Both the position numbers and the translations under genes were made by a program. A stretch of 26,428 nucleotides of DNA, from NCBI GenBank assembly GCA_005882525.1, contig VBGO01000035.1:1-26428 (forward strand), given 5' to 3'. This DNA is from Chloroflexota bacterium (GTDB taxonomy: Bacteria; Chloroflexota; Dormibacteria; CF-121). Under the pieces are notes generated by a model. It searched no databases. It had not been told where the DNA came from and saw nothing but the letters and a program-made list of their open reading frames with translations. Shown one piece after another: positions 7,637 to 14,280 of the stretch; the first letter of the stretch is position 1, and every line of letters starts with the position of its first letter.

Positions 7637-8815
7637 TTACATGGCGCAGGGCCCTACCGGCACGGGCTCGGTGCGCCCCTGCCCCTGGTCGATATCGGGT
7701 TGCACCTCGGCGTCGGTCAGCGCATACGCGACGCCCGGCTGGCTGGTGGACGCGGCGAAGATGACGCCCACCAGGTTGCCGTCAAGGTTGACCAGTGGCC
7801 CGCCCGAGTTCCCGGGCTTGACGGTCGCCTGGGTGCTCCAGATGCTCCGCACCACGAGCTTTTGCCCGTAGATGTCTCGGCCCTCCGCCTGGAACTGGCC
7901 ATTCACGACGGCGGGCGACACCTCCTCGTTCCCGCCACCCGGGTAGCCGATCGCGGCCCCCTGGGTGCCCTGATGCGCGGTCGCCTCGCTGAGCGGCGCT
8001 AGCGCCAGTCGAGGCACGTAGAGGATGGCCACGTCCCGGTCCGGGTCGAAGAGCACGACCCGGGCACTCAGGCTGCGCCCGGCCGGACTCCGCACCGTCG
8101 TGCCCTGGGTGCCCGCCACCACGTGGGCGTTCGTGAGCACCATGCCGGGCCCGACGGGGAAACCGCTGCCGAAGACGATGCCGCCGCAGCCGAACCCCTG
8201 GATCTTCAGCGTCTCGTCTGCCGCAGCGCGAACGCCGGGGGTGTTCGCGGTGGCGGGCAGGGGTAGGGCCGATGGGGCGACCGGCTCCAGCCCGGAAAAC
8301 GCGGCCGGAAAGTTGACCCCGGCGATGATCGTCGCCACCCTGGCCAAGAAGGCCGGCGGGCGGGGCGCGATGGCATCCAGTGTTCGTAGCACCGCCGAGC
8401 GCTGGATGGCGCTCGACAGTTGCGGGTTGGGAACCCGGGCGAGGCTCAGCCCCAGGAACCAGGACACCGAGAGGACCGCGAGGGCGGAGAAGACGGCGCC
8501 GGCAAAACTGTCGATCCGGCCGCTCTGCGGGTGCGCCAGCAGCCGCAGCCGGATCGGCTCGCCAACCCAGTAGCCGACGCTGCTGCCGATCGCGCCGAGC
8601 ACGATCAGGATGAGCACCGCCCCCAGCGACCGCACCGTCGAGTCGGAGATTTTGAGCGCATCCATCACAACCGGGGCCAGGGCGGCACCCACGATCACGC
8701 CCAGCACGAGTCCCGCGTATTGCGCCAGGGAGAGCCAGAAGCCGCGGCGATATCCGCTGCCGATGGCAAATACGACCGCGACCAGGATGATGAGATCGAT
8801 GATGGTGAAGCGCAT
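7637..8815 (-). CDS. MarP-like membrane-anchored serine protease (CvpA-like membrane domain plus trypsin-like domain)
   Basis: The 392-residue protein has four N-terminal membrane segments (about 4-20, 29-50, 62-84, 103-125), resembling a colicin V production (CvpA) domain, then an extracytoplasmic chymotrypsin-fold protease. The catalytic triad is visible: H231 (LTNAHVVAG), D261 (DRDVAIL) and S337 (KPGNSGGPL). The only two cysteines are C210, at the start of the protease domain, and C390, three residues from the end. This arrangement matches the regulatory disulfide of Mycobacterium tuberculosis MarP, a periplasmic protease needed for acid and oxidative stress survival. The ATG at 8815 overlaps the ferredoxin stop (TGATG). 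The stress role is inferred from family resemblance. Confidence 0.9.
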   Translation of the reverse strand: MRFTIIDLIILVAVVFAIGSGYRRGFWLSLAQYAGLVLGVIVGAALAPVVMDALKISDSTVRSLGAVLILIVLGAIGSSVGYWVGEPIRLRLLAHPQSGRIDSFAGAVFSALAVLSVSWFLGLSLARVPNPQLSSAIQRSAVLRTLDAIAPRPPAFLARVATIIAGVNFPAAFSGLEPVAPSALPLPATANTPGVRAAADETLKIQGFGCGGIVFGSGFPVGPGMVLTNAHVVAGTQGTTVRSPAGRSLSARVVLFDPDRDVAILYVPRLALAPLSEATAHQGTQGAAIGYPGGGNEEVSPAVVNGQFQAEGRDIYGQKLVVRSIWSTQATVKPGNSGGPLVNLDGNLVGVIFAASTSQPGVAYALTDAEVQPDIDQGQGRTEPVPVGPCAM

Positions 8816-9081
8816 CAGGCGTGGACGCGGAGGTCGCTGCGAGGTTTGCCGACACAGATCAAGGCGTAGCCCTCGGCAAGTTCCTCGTTGCTGATCAACC
8901 ACGCCTCGGATTGATCGATGATGCCGTCGACTTTGACCATGCAGGTCTTGCAGCGGCCTTTTCGACAGTCGTAGGCGAGCGGCAGACCCGCCCGCAGCCC
9001 GGCACCGAGAATGCCTTCGTTCTCGGCCACGTCGACCGTCGTTCCGCTCCTCACAAAGGTGACCTGAAACGACCGCGCCAT
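8815..9081 (-). CDS. Plant-type [2Fe-2S] ferredoxin
   Basis: The 88-residue electron carrier is about the usual length for the plant-type family. The cluster-binding cysteines are C39, C44 and C47 (DCRKGRCKTC) plus C76 (ALICVG), the standard C-x4-C-x2-C-x28-C layout. Both ends overlap neighbours as TGATG, so it is translationally coupled to the two-helix protein upstream and the MarP-like protease downstream. A redox carrier in the same operon as a disulfide-regulated protease is suggestive, but the sequence alone does not show that they work together. Confidence 0.92.
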   Translation of the reverse strand: MARSFQVTFVRSGTTVDVAENEGILGAGLRAGLPLAYDCRKGRCKTCMVKVDGIIDQSEAWLISNEELAEGYALICVGKPRSDLRVHA

Positions 9082-9278
9082 CAGCGGTTCTTGATCGCTG
9101 TGAAGACCCGGAACAGGTAGTCGCCGGCGCCCAGCACCAGGATGATCAGGGCCAGGGCAACGAGGCGTGGCCTCAGCCAGCTTCGGTAGAAACTGCCACG
9201 CCAGCGTGGGCCGAGCAGTAACGCGAGGACGATCGCGGCCGCGGCGACCAACAAGATGATGCGGAACGCCGTCGACAC
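9081..9278 (-). CDS. Two-helix small membrane protein, hypothetical
   Basis: The 65-residue protein has two hydrophobic segments (about 5-22 and 39-55) separated by a basic loop, GPRWRGSFYRSWLRPR. I recognise no family. It starts at a GTG placed exactly six bases after TAGACT, which looks like a leaderless promoter, and its stop overlaps the ferredoxin start. It is therefore probably the first gene of the operon with ferredoxin and the MarP-like protease, and possibly the AI-2E permease. A role as a membrane anchor for the ferredoxin is possible but unproven. Confidence 0.75.
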   Translation of the reverse strand: MSTAFRIILLVAAAAIVLALLLGPRWRGSFYRSWLRPRLVALALIILVLGAGDYLFRVFTAIKNR

Positions 9279-9284
9279 CGGCCT

Positions 9285-9290
9285 AGTCTA
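9285..9290 (-). promoter_or_regulatory. Leaderless -10 box TAGACT for the two-helix protein/ferredoxin/protease operon
   Basis: On the minus strand TAGACT is followed by exactly six bases (AGGCCG) and the GTG start at 9278. No Shine-Dalgarno sequence precedes that GTG. The same spacing occurs at four other genes in the window. No clear -35 hexamer is visible. Confidence 0.6.
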
Positions 9291-9307
9291 CGGAACCGCG
9301 ACGACTC

Positions 9308-10429
9308 CTACTCGAGACCGATGACGTGCTTGAACTTGTCGAAAAAGCCCTTTTCGATGTGCTGCGGCTTGCCGCTGACACCGCCGAGGCCGCGTAGTGC
9401 TTGCTTCTGTTCCTCGGTCAGGTTGGTCGGAATCACGACCCGCACGTAGACGATCTGGTCTCCGCGACGACCCGAGCGGACGTGGGGGACGCCACGGCCA
9501 TTGATCCGGATCGTTTTGCCGTACTGCGTGCCCGGCGGAATCTCGATCTGCTCGGAGCCATCCACCGTCGGGATCTCCACTGTGTCGCCGAGGGCGGCCT
9601 GCGCCACGCTCAGCGGGAGCTCGTAAACGATGTCCGTGCCGTTTCGCCTCAGCACCGAATGCGCCTTGACGTGGATGACGATGTACAGATCGCCCGGGGC
9701 GCCGCCCCGAGGGCCCACCTCGCCTTCACCCGAAAGGCGGATCTGTGAGCCGGTGTCGACGCCCGCCGGAATGTTGACCCGAACCTTCTTTTCTCCGGGC
9801 CGGTGGCCGCTGCCGGCGCAGGACCGGCACGGTTTTTCGATCACCTTGCCCTCGCCGTTGCACCGGGGACAGCTGGCGACGTTGACGATCTGCCCGAAGA
9901 TCGACTGCGTGGCGCGCCGGACCTGGCCGGCGCCGCGGCACTGCGGACAGGTCTGCGGTGAGCTCCCCGCTTCGGCGCCGCTTCCGTGGCAGGCCTGGCA
10001 GGGCTCGGCCCGGGGGATGGTCAACTCCCGCTCGACGCCGAACACCGCCTCTTCGAAGCTGAGCCGCAGGTCGAGTCGAAGATCGGTCCCGCGACGCGGG
10101 CCGCTGCGCCCCCGTCCGGCGGCGGCCGCACCGAAGAACATGTCGAAGATATCGTTGATGCCGCCGAACCCGGCACCGCCGAAGTCGAAGCCCGGCATGC
10201 CCTGGGTGCCGGCATGGCCGAAGCTGTCGTAGCGCTGCCGCTTGGACTGGTCGCTCAGGACCTCGTAGGCCTCGTTGACCTCCTTGAAGCGGGCTTCGGA
10301 CTGCGGGTCATTGGGGTTACGGTCGGGGTGAAACTGGAGCGCCAGCTTGCGATAGGCGCGCTTCAGCTCTTCGGCGCTGGCATTCTTGCCAACACCGAGG
10401 ACCTCGTAGTAATCCCGCTTGATCGCCAT
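9308..10429 (-). CDS. dnaJ: Chaperone protein DnaJ (Hsp40)
   Basis: The 373-residue class A J-protein delivers unfolded substrates to DnaK and stimulates its ATPase. In order: the J domain with HPD at 34-36; a Gly/Phe-rich linker (about 70-112); a zinc domain with four CxxCxGxG modules (C144/C147, C161/C164, C187/C190, C201/C204); and the C-terminal substrate-binding beta domains. The length is normal. It lies 9 bases after grpE on the minus strand and should share the hrcA promoter and the CIRCE operator. The partner gene dnaK, usually between grpE and dnaJ, is not here. Confidence 0.97.
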   Translation of the reverse strand: MAIKRDYYEVLGVGKNASAEELKRAYRKLALQFHPDRNPNDPQSEARFKEVNEAYEVLSDQSKRQRYDSFGHAGTQGMPGFDFGGAGFGGINDIFDMFFGAAAAGRGRSGPRRGTDLRLDLRLSFEEAVFGVERELTIPRAEPCQACHGSGAEAGSSPQTCPQCRGAGQVRRATQSIFGQIVNVASCPRCNGEGKVIEKPCRSCAGSGHRPGEKKVRVNIPAGVDTGSQIRLSGEGEVGPRGGAPGDLYIVIHVKAHSVLRRNGTDIVYELPLSVAQAALGDTVEIPTVDGSEQIEIPPGTQYGKTIRINGRGVPHVRSGRRGDQIVYVRVVIPTNLTEEQKQALRGLGGVSGKPQHIEKGFFDKFKHVIGLE

Positions 10430-10438
10430 ACGGTGGTG

Positions 10439-11056
10439 TTAGGACTTTAACGCGCGAGGGTGCGCAACCTTGACCAACGTCGGCCGGAGCACCCGCTCGT
10501 GAAGCCGGTAGCCAGGCTGCATCTCTTCGACGATGGTGCCCTCTTCGTGCTCGTCGGTCTCCTCCCGGGCGATCGCCTCGTGCTGCGAAGGATCGAACTT
10601 CTCGCCGACGGCCGAGATCGTCGAGAGGCCCTGGGCCCGCAGGGTGTCCTCGAACTGGCGGGTCACCATCTTGATGCCCTCGAACCAGTTGGGATCGACC
10701 CCCTCCGGTGCATGGTCGAGGGCGCGGCGCAAATTGTCGAGGATGGGCAGCAGCTTGCGCAGCAACTCCTCGTTGGCGTACTGCGTCCGGTCACCGAGCT
10801 CCTGGCGAGTGCGGCGCTTGTAATTGTCGAAATCGGCGGCGAGCCGCTGATAGCGGGCGAAGGTCGCCTGCGCCTCGTCCCGCGCCGCCTGCAGTTCGGG
10901 ATCGATCGGCAGCTGACCCTCCGGAGCCAAGCCCCGTTCGGCATCCACCGCTGAGCTGGCCCGGGAGTCCACGACGCCGGGGCGGCCCTTTTCCGCTGCC
11001 AACTCCGGCTGATCGGGGGATTGATGCTTCGGTGGCATGTCTTGCTTTTTACCCAT
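10439..11056 (-). CDS. grpE: GrpE, nucleotide exchange factor of DnaK
   Basis: The product is 205 residues. The N-terminal quarter is acidic and low in complexity, as usual for GrpE. It is followed by a long charged helix (about ELQAARDEAQATFARYQRLA) that forms the dimer coiled coil, then the beta-rich end with the family motif around GYRLHERVLRPTLVKVA. It releases ADP from DnaK. I chose the ATG at 11056, 16 bases after the hrcA stop; an in-frame ATG at 11038 is an equally good start and no Shine-Dalgarno sequence separates them. It is co-oriented with hrcA and dnaJ. Confidence 0.95.
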   Translation of the reverse strand: MGKKQDMPPKHQSPDQPELAAEKGRPGVVDSRASSAVDAERGLAPEGQLPIDPELQAARDEAQATFARYQRLAADFDNYKRRTRQELGDRTQYANEELLRKLLPILDNLRRALDHAPEGVDPNWFEGIKMVTRQFEDTLRAQGLSTISAVGEKFDPSQHEAIAREETDEHEEGTIVEEMQPGYRLHERVLRPTLVKVAHPRALKS

Positions 11057-11072
11057 TGGGAATGGCCCCGAA

Positions 11073-12113
11073 TCAGTTGCCCAGGTGAGCCAGGACCTCG
11101 GAGGTTGCGTGACTGACCAGTCGCACCCGGGCAACCACCTGGCCGTAGTGCATCCGGGTCGGCCCGATCACCCCGATCGTGCCCCGGATCCGGTCGGCCA
11201 TTTTGTAGGTGGTGAGCACCAGGCTGCATTCGCGCAGGCCGCTACTGGTGTTCTCGCGCCCGATGATGATCTCGACGTCCTTCTCGAACGCCACCTGTTG
11301 CAAGATGCTCGCCAGCTGGGCGCCCTGCTCGAGCAATTCCAGGAGTTCCTCGAGGCGGCTGACCTCGACGAACTCCGGGTGGCGCAATAGATTGCGCACG
11401 CCGTCATGGAGAACGACCGTCTGCCGCTGCGCCTGGTGCGTCGTGATCGACTCGATCAGCCGCTCGATGATCCGACGCTGCTCAGCTCGATCCGGACCGA
11501 GCTGTTCCAACCGCCCTGCGAGCTCTTCGGCGGTCTGACCTTTGACCTTGTTGTTCAGCATCGCCGCCATCCGGCTCAGGTCATCCTGGGAGGTGGCCTG
11601 CTCGAGATGGACGACCTGCTGCTTGATGAGGTTGCCTTCCAGCACAAGAATGATGAGGACCGACTGAGGCTCGAGCGAGACCAGGTCGATGTGCTTGATC
11701 CGGGACTCACTCACCTCGGGCGCGGTGATCAGCGAAACGTTCTCGGTCACCTGCGCGAGCACCATCGCCGCCTTCTCCAGGATTCCATCGACGCTGCGCG
11801 GCGTCGTTTCAAACTCCTGCTTCACCGTCCGCCGAGCTGTCGGCGAGGCGGCCTCCGCCTCCATCAGGAAATCGACGAAGTATCGGTAGCCACGGTCAGT
11901 GGGAATCCGGCCGGCGGAGGTGTGCGGCTGGTGCAGGTAGCCGGTCCCGACCAGGTCGGCCAGCTCGTTGCGGATGGTCGCCGACGACAGCGCGATGAAA
12001 TACTTGGCCGCCAGCACCTGGGACCCGACGGGCACGCCGGTCAGGGTGTAGTCGGAGACGACGGCCTTCAGGATCCGCTGCTTGCGCTCGTCGAGCGGGG
12101 TGGCTTCCATCAT
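11073..12113 (-). CDS. hrcA: Heat-inducible transcription repressor HrcA
   Basis: The 346-residue repressor binds CIRCE and depends on GroEL for activity. An N-terminal winged helix (about 5-75) includes SSATIRNELADL, then YLHQPHTSAGRIPTDRGYR, the conserved HrcA block. The dimerisation and inserted domains follow to the C-terminus, which has RIRGTIGVIGPTRMHY. Two consecutive ATG codons open the frame; I use the first (12113). A CIRCE inverted repeat lies only two bases upstream, so the gene is almost certainly autoregulated along with grpE and dnaJ. Confidence 0.97.
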   Translation of the reverse strand: MMEATPLDERKQRILKAVVSDYTLTGVPVGSQVLAAKYFIALSSATIRNELADLVGTGYLHQPHTSAGRIPTDRGYRYFVDFLMEAEAASPTARRTVKQEFETTPRSVDGILEKAAMVLAQVTENVSLITAPEVSESRIKHIDLVSLEPQSVLIILVLEGNLIKQQVVHLEQATSQDDLSRMAAMLNNKVKGQTAEELAGRLEQLGPDRAEQRRIIERLIESITTHQAQRQTVVLHDGVRNLLRHPEFVEVSRLEELLELLEQGAQLASILQQVAFEKDVEIIIGRENTSSGLRECSLVLTTYKMADRIRGTIGVIGPTRMHYGQVVARVRLVSHATSEVLAHLGN

Positions 12114-12115
12114 GG

Positions 12116-12142
12116 TTGGCAGTCTCGATCACCGAGTGCTAA
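12116..12142. promoter_or_regulatory. CIRCE operator (HrcA binding site)
   Basis: On the plus strand this reads TTGGCAGTC-N9-GAGTGCTAA. The consensus is TTAGCACTC-N9-GAGTGCTAA, so the right arm is perfect, the left arm matches at seven of nine positions, and the nine-base spacer is exact. It sits immediately before the hrcA start and just downstream of a TACAAT box, where bound HrcA would block transcription. Confidence 0.95.
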
Positions 12143-12147
12143 TTCCG

Positions 12148-12153
12148 ATTGTA
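12148..12153 (-). promoter_or_regulatory. -10 box TACAAT of the hrcA-grpE-dnaJ promoter
   Basis: TACAAT on the minus strand would place the transcript start near 12141, inside the CIRCE operator, leaving a leader of about 28 bases. No convincing -35 hexamer is seen. It lies 5 bases from the oppositely directed TATCCT box of the DsbA-family gene, so the two promoters are back to back. Confidence 0.6.
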
Positions 12154-12158
12154 CCGGC

Positions 12159-12164
12159 TATCCT
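12159..12164 (+). promoter_or_regulatory. Leaderless -10 box TATCCT for the DsbA-family selenoprotein gene
   Basis: TATCCT is followed by six bases (CGCTGC) and the ATG at 12171, with no Shine-Dalgarno sequence. This is the same geometry as the TAGACT and TAAACT boxes of four other genes here, and it supports the ATG at 12171 as the true start upstream of the in-frame TGA. Confidence 0.55.
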
Positions 12165-12170
12165 CGCTGC

Positions 12171-12794
12171 ATGCCCACCCCGGTGCGGATCTATTCCGAC
12201 TACGTCTGACCCTTCTGCTACATCGACTCGGTCGGGGTCGAGCGGCTGGCGCGGGAATACGACGTCGAGATCGAGTGGGTGCCGTTCGAGCTGCATCCCG
12301 AGATCCCGCCCGAGGGACGGCCACGGGACGAGGTGCTGCCTGCGGCCTACCGCGGGAGGGTCGAGGGGAGCGTGAACCGCATGGCCGCCGCGGTCGGCTT
12401 GCGGCTCAGCTTGCACGAGACGCTCATCAACTCCCGACCGACCCTCCAGGCGGCTGAATTCGCCCGCGAGCAGGGGCGTTTCGACGCCATGCACCACGAG
12501 CTCTTGAGGGCCTATTGGGACGAGGGTCGAGACGTCTCCGACATGCGGGTCCTGCGGGAGGTGGCGGCCCGCGCCTCCGTCGATGTGCCGGGCATGGAGT
12601 CGGCGATCAGGGAGGATCGATTCGGCGAGTACCTGGACGCTCGCCGCGCCGAGGCTGAAGGTCTGGGGATCAACGGCATCCCCGCCCACGTGATCGCCGA
12701 CCGCTATCTGGTCATGGGAGCGCAGCCCTACGATTTGTTCGAACGCGTGATGGCCAAACTGGGCGTCCCCAGACGCGACGGCCAATCGGCGTGA
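12171..12794 (+). CDS. DsbA/FrnE-family thiol-disulfide oxidoreductase, probable selenoprotein (in-frame TGA at 12207-12209)
   Basis: Read through the TGA as selenocysteine (U13), this gives 207 residues starting MPTPVRIYSDYV-U-PFCYID. The DsbA/FrnE family has CP(W/F)CY at this point, so TGA replaces exactly the first catalytic cysteine; C16 is the resolving cysteine. The rest fits the family: PFELHPEIPPEG after the first strand, an all-helical insertion, and the cis-proline loop NGIPAHVI (P171) followed by VMGAQPYDLFERV. All downstream sequence stays in frame to a normal TGA at 12792-12794. A SECIS-like stem-loop begins 13 bases after the UGA. A gene call that treats the TGA as a stop would begin at about 12279 and lack the redox motif. 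A nonsense mutation or base error in a Cys codon is the alternative. Confidence 0.75.
12223..12241 (+). promoter_or_regulatory. Putative bacterial SECIS element (selenocysteine insertion stem-loop)
   Basis: The 19 bases TCGACTCGGTCGGGGTCGA fold into seven pairs (six Watson-Crick, one G-U) with a five-base loop GGUCG. The stem starts 13 nt after the UGA, and the first loop G is 20 nt after it. Known bacterial SECIS elements lie just 3' of the UGA with a short apical loop carrying a G at one of its first two positions. The E. coli fdhF loop also contains GGUC. The element lies within the coding sequence, as is normal in bacteria. Not tested by folding software. Confidence 0.65.
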
Positions 12795-12809
12795 CCGGCG
12801 AGGAGCGCT

Positions 12810-13151
12810 TCAGGAAAAGCGGCGCTGCAGGACGGCGCGGACCAGCAGGCCCGCACCAACAACAGCGACGACTATGAAGACGGCTCCCACGAGCGGCGTC
12901 AGAACTTCGTAGTGGCAAGAAGGCGGGGAGCACGCGGAAATCAGCTTGATGAGAATGGCGGCGCCCGTCAACCCGGCTCCAAGCATGTATCCGCCGGGCT
13001 GCTCCGGTCGGCTCCTGAACCTCGCGAGCAACAGAACCAGGAAGACGATCGCGGTGATCAACGGAAGGGGTCCGGCCGCCAGCGCCGCGTAGCCGAGCGC
13101 GGCACCGGCAAGCAGAAACCCGACCGTGGTGACAACAACTGGCCAGTTCAA
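12810..13151 (-). CDS. Small polytopic membrane protein, hypothetical
   Basis: The product is about 113 residues with roughly four hydrophobic segments: VVVTTVGFLLAGAALGYAAL, PLPLITAIVFLVLLL, YMLGAGLTGAAILIKLI and LVGAVFIVVAVVGAGLLV. They end in a basic tail, RAVLQRRFS. A loop with two cysteines (SACSPPSC) lies between the last two segments. I recognise no family. The start is uncertain: I propose the TTG at 13151, 10 bases after the hemW stop, because the open frame further upstream runs back into hemW and is not hydrophobic. There is no clear Shine-Dalgarno sequence, so it is probably translated after hemW in the lepA operon. It converges with the DsbA-family gene with a 15-base gap. Confidence 0.6.
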   Translation of the reverse strand: MNWPVVVTTVGFLLAGAALGYAALAAGPLPLITAIVFLVLLLARFRSRPEQPGGYMLGAGLTGAAILIKLISACSPPSCHYEVLTPLVGAVFIVVAVVGAGLLVRAVLQRRFS

Positions 13152-13161
13152 CGGGCAAGGC

Positions 13162-14280
13162 CTAGCGAAGGAAGGCCGCGCCGACCTGATTCGCGAGCTC
13201 GATGCCTCGCGGCGTAAGGCGGACCTGGCCATCAGCCTCGACCAGGAGGCCGGCTCCGACCAGCTGCTGGCGTTCCGCGGGAAACTCCCCGGCTGCTGAT
13301 GTTCCGTCCAGGAGCCGAACGCCAATCATCGCCGCCTCCCCGCACGCCCGCGGCGCCGACAGCACTTCGGTTCCATCGACCGCCCGGCCCGACGCGTCGA
13401 TCCGCCGGATGTAGGCGTGCGGCCCCTTCATGTTCCAACGCCGCTCGGTGCTCGCGTCATCCCGGCGGAACATGGAGTGGGCTCCAGCCCCGCAGCCGAG
13501 ATAGGGTTGATAGTTCCAGGCCGCCAGGTTGTGCCGGCAGGCAAATCCCGGGCGCGCCCAGTTCGAGATTTCGTAGTGCGTGTATCCAGCCTTCTCCAGC
13601 CGTGCCGCCGCCGCCCAATATTGCTCGAGCTGGTCCTCGGCGCCGGGCATTCGCACCAGGCCCGTCCTTACCTCCTGGCCCAGTCGCGTTCCCGACTCGA
13701 CGGTGAGCTCGTAGGCTGACAGATGCTGAACCCCTTCGGCCAGTACCCCTTCCAGCGTGTCGAGCCAGGCGGCGAGCTTCACGCCGGGCACGCCGTACAG
13801 CACGTCCGCGCTGACATTGGTGAAGCCGCCAGCCCGCGCCCTGCGGATCGCCGTCATCGCGTCCGGGCCGGAATGGAGCCGCTCGAGAAAGCGGAGCGCA
13901 TCAGGCTGCAGGCTTTGCACCCCCAAGCTCAGCCGGTTGATACCCGCCTCGAGCCACCCAGTGACGTTCTCGCTCGTGACATTGCTGGGGTTCGCTTCGA
14001 GTGTGATCTCAGCGCCTGACTCGAGTCCGATCCTCCGCACACGGTCCAACACCTGCCGCAGCTGGGCGGCCGTGAGCAAGCTTGGCGTGCCACCGCCGAT
14101 GAAGACGGTCTCGAGCCGGCCGATGGGAAGCTCGGCGCCCGCCACCTCGATTTCGCGACTCAGGGCGTCGACGTAGGAAGGAATGAGCCCTTCGAGGACG
14201 GCATAGGCGTTGAAGTCGCAGTACTTGCAGACCCAGGTGCAGAAGGGCACGTGCAGGTAGAGGCTGTGAATCCGCTCCAT
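13162..14280 (-). CDS. hemW: HemW-like radical SAM protein (haem chaperone, formerly called coproporphyrinogen III oxidase-like)
   Basis: The 372-residue protein has the radical SAM motif C14-x3-C18-x2-C21 (FCTWVCKYCDFNAY). Next come the HemW-typical VFIGGGTPSLL, ITLEANPSNV and RLSLGVQSL blocks, and the C-terminal HemN-like domain with YEISNWARPGFACRHNLAAWNYQPYLGCGAGAHS (positions about 240-275). The CxxxCxxC followed by DFN, with no HemN extension, marks HemW rather than the oxygen-independent oxidase. The family transfers haem to respiratory proteins, which would suit the cytochrome cluster in this window. The ATG at 14280 overlaps the lepA stop (TGATG); lepA-hemW is a widespread conserved pair. 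Confidence 0.93.
   Translation of the reverse strand: MERIHSLYLHVPFCTWVCKYCDFNAYAVLEGLIPSYVDALSREIEVAGAELPIGRLETVFIGGGTPSLLTAAQLRQVLDRVRRIGLESGAEITLEANPSNVTSENVTGWLEAGINRLSLGVQSLQPDALRFLERLHSGPDAMTAIRRARAGGFTNVSADVLYGVPGVKLAAWLDTLEGVLAEGVQHLSAYELTVESGTRLGQEVRTGLVRMPGAEDQLEQYWAAAARLEKAGYTHYEISNWARPGFACRHNLAAWNYQPYLGCGAGAHSMFRRDDASTERRWNMKGPHAYIRRIDASGRAVDGTEVLSAPRACGEAAMIGVRLLDGTSAAGEFPAERQQLVGAGLLVEADGQVRLTPRGIELANQVGAAFLR

Noticed and set aside
12171..12278. Treating the TGA at 12207 as a true stop and the gene as a pseudogene
   Set aside because: The frame is clean on both sides, TGA sits exactly on the catalytic Cys codon, and a SECIS-like hairpin follows; decay would not be expected to hit only that codon.
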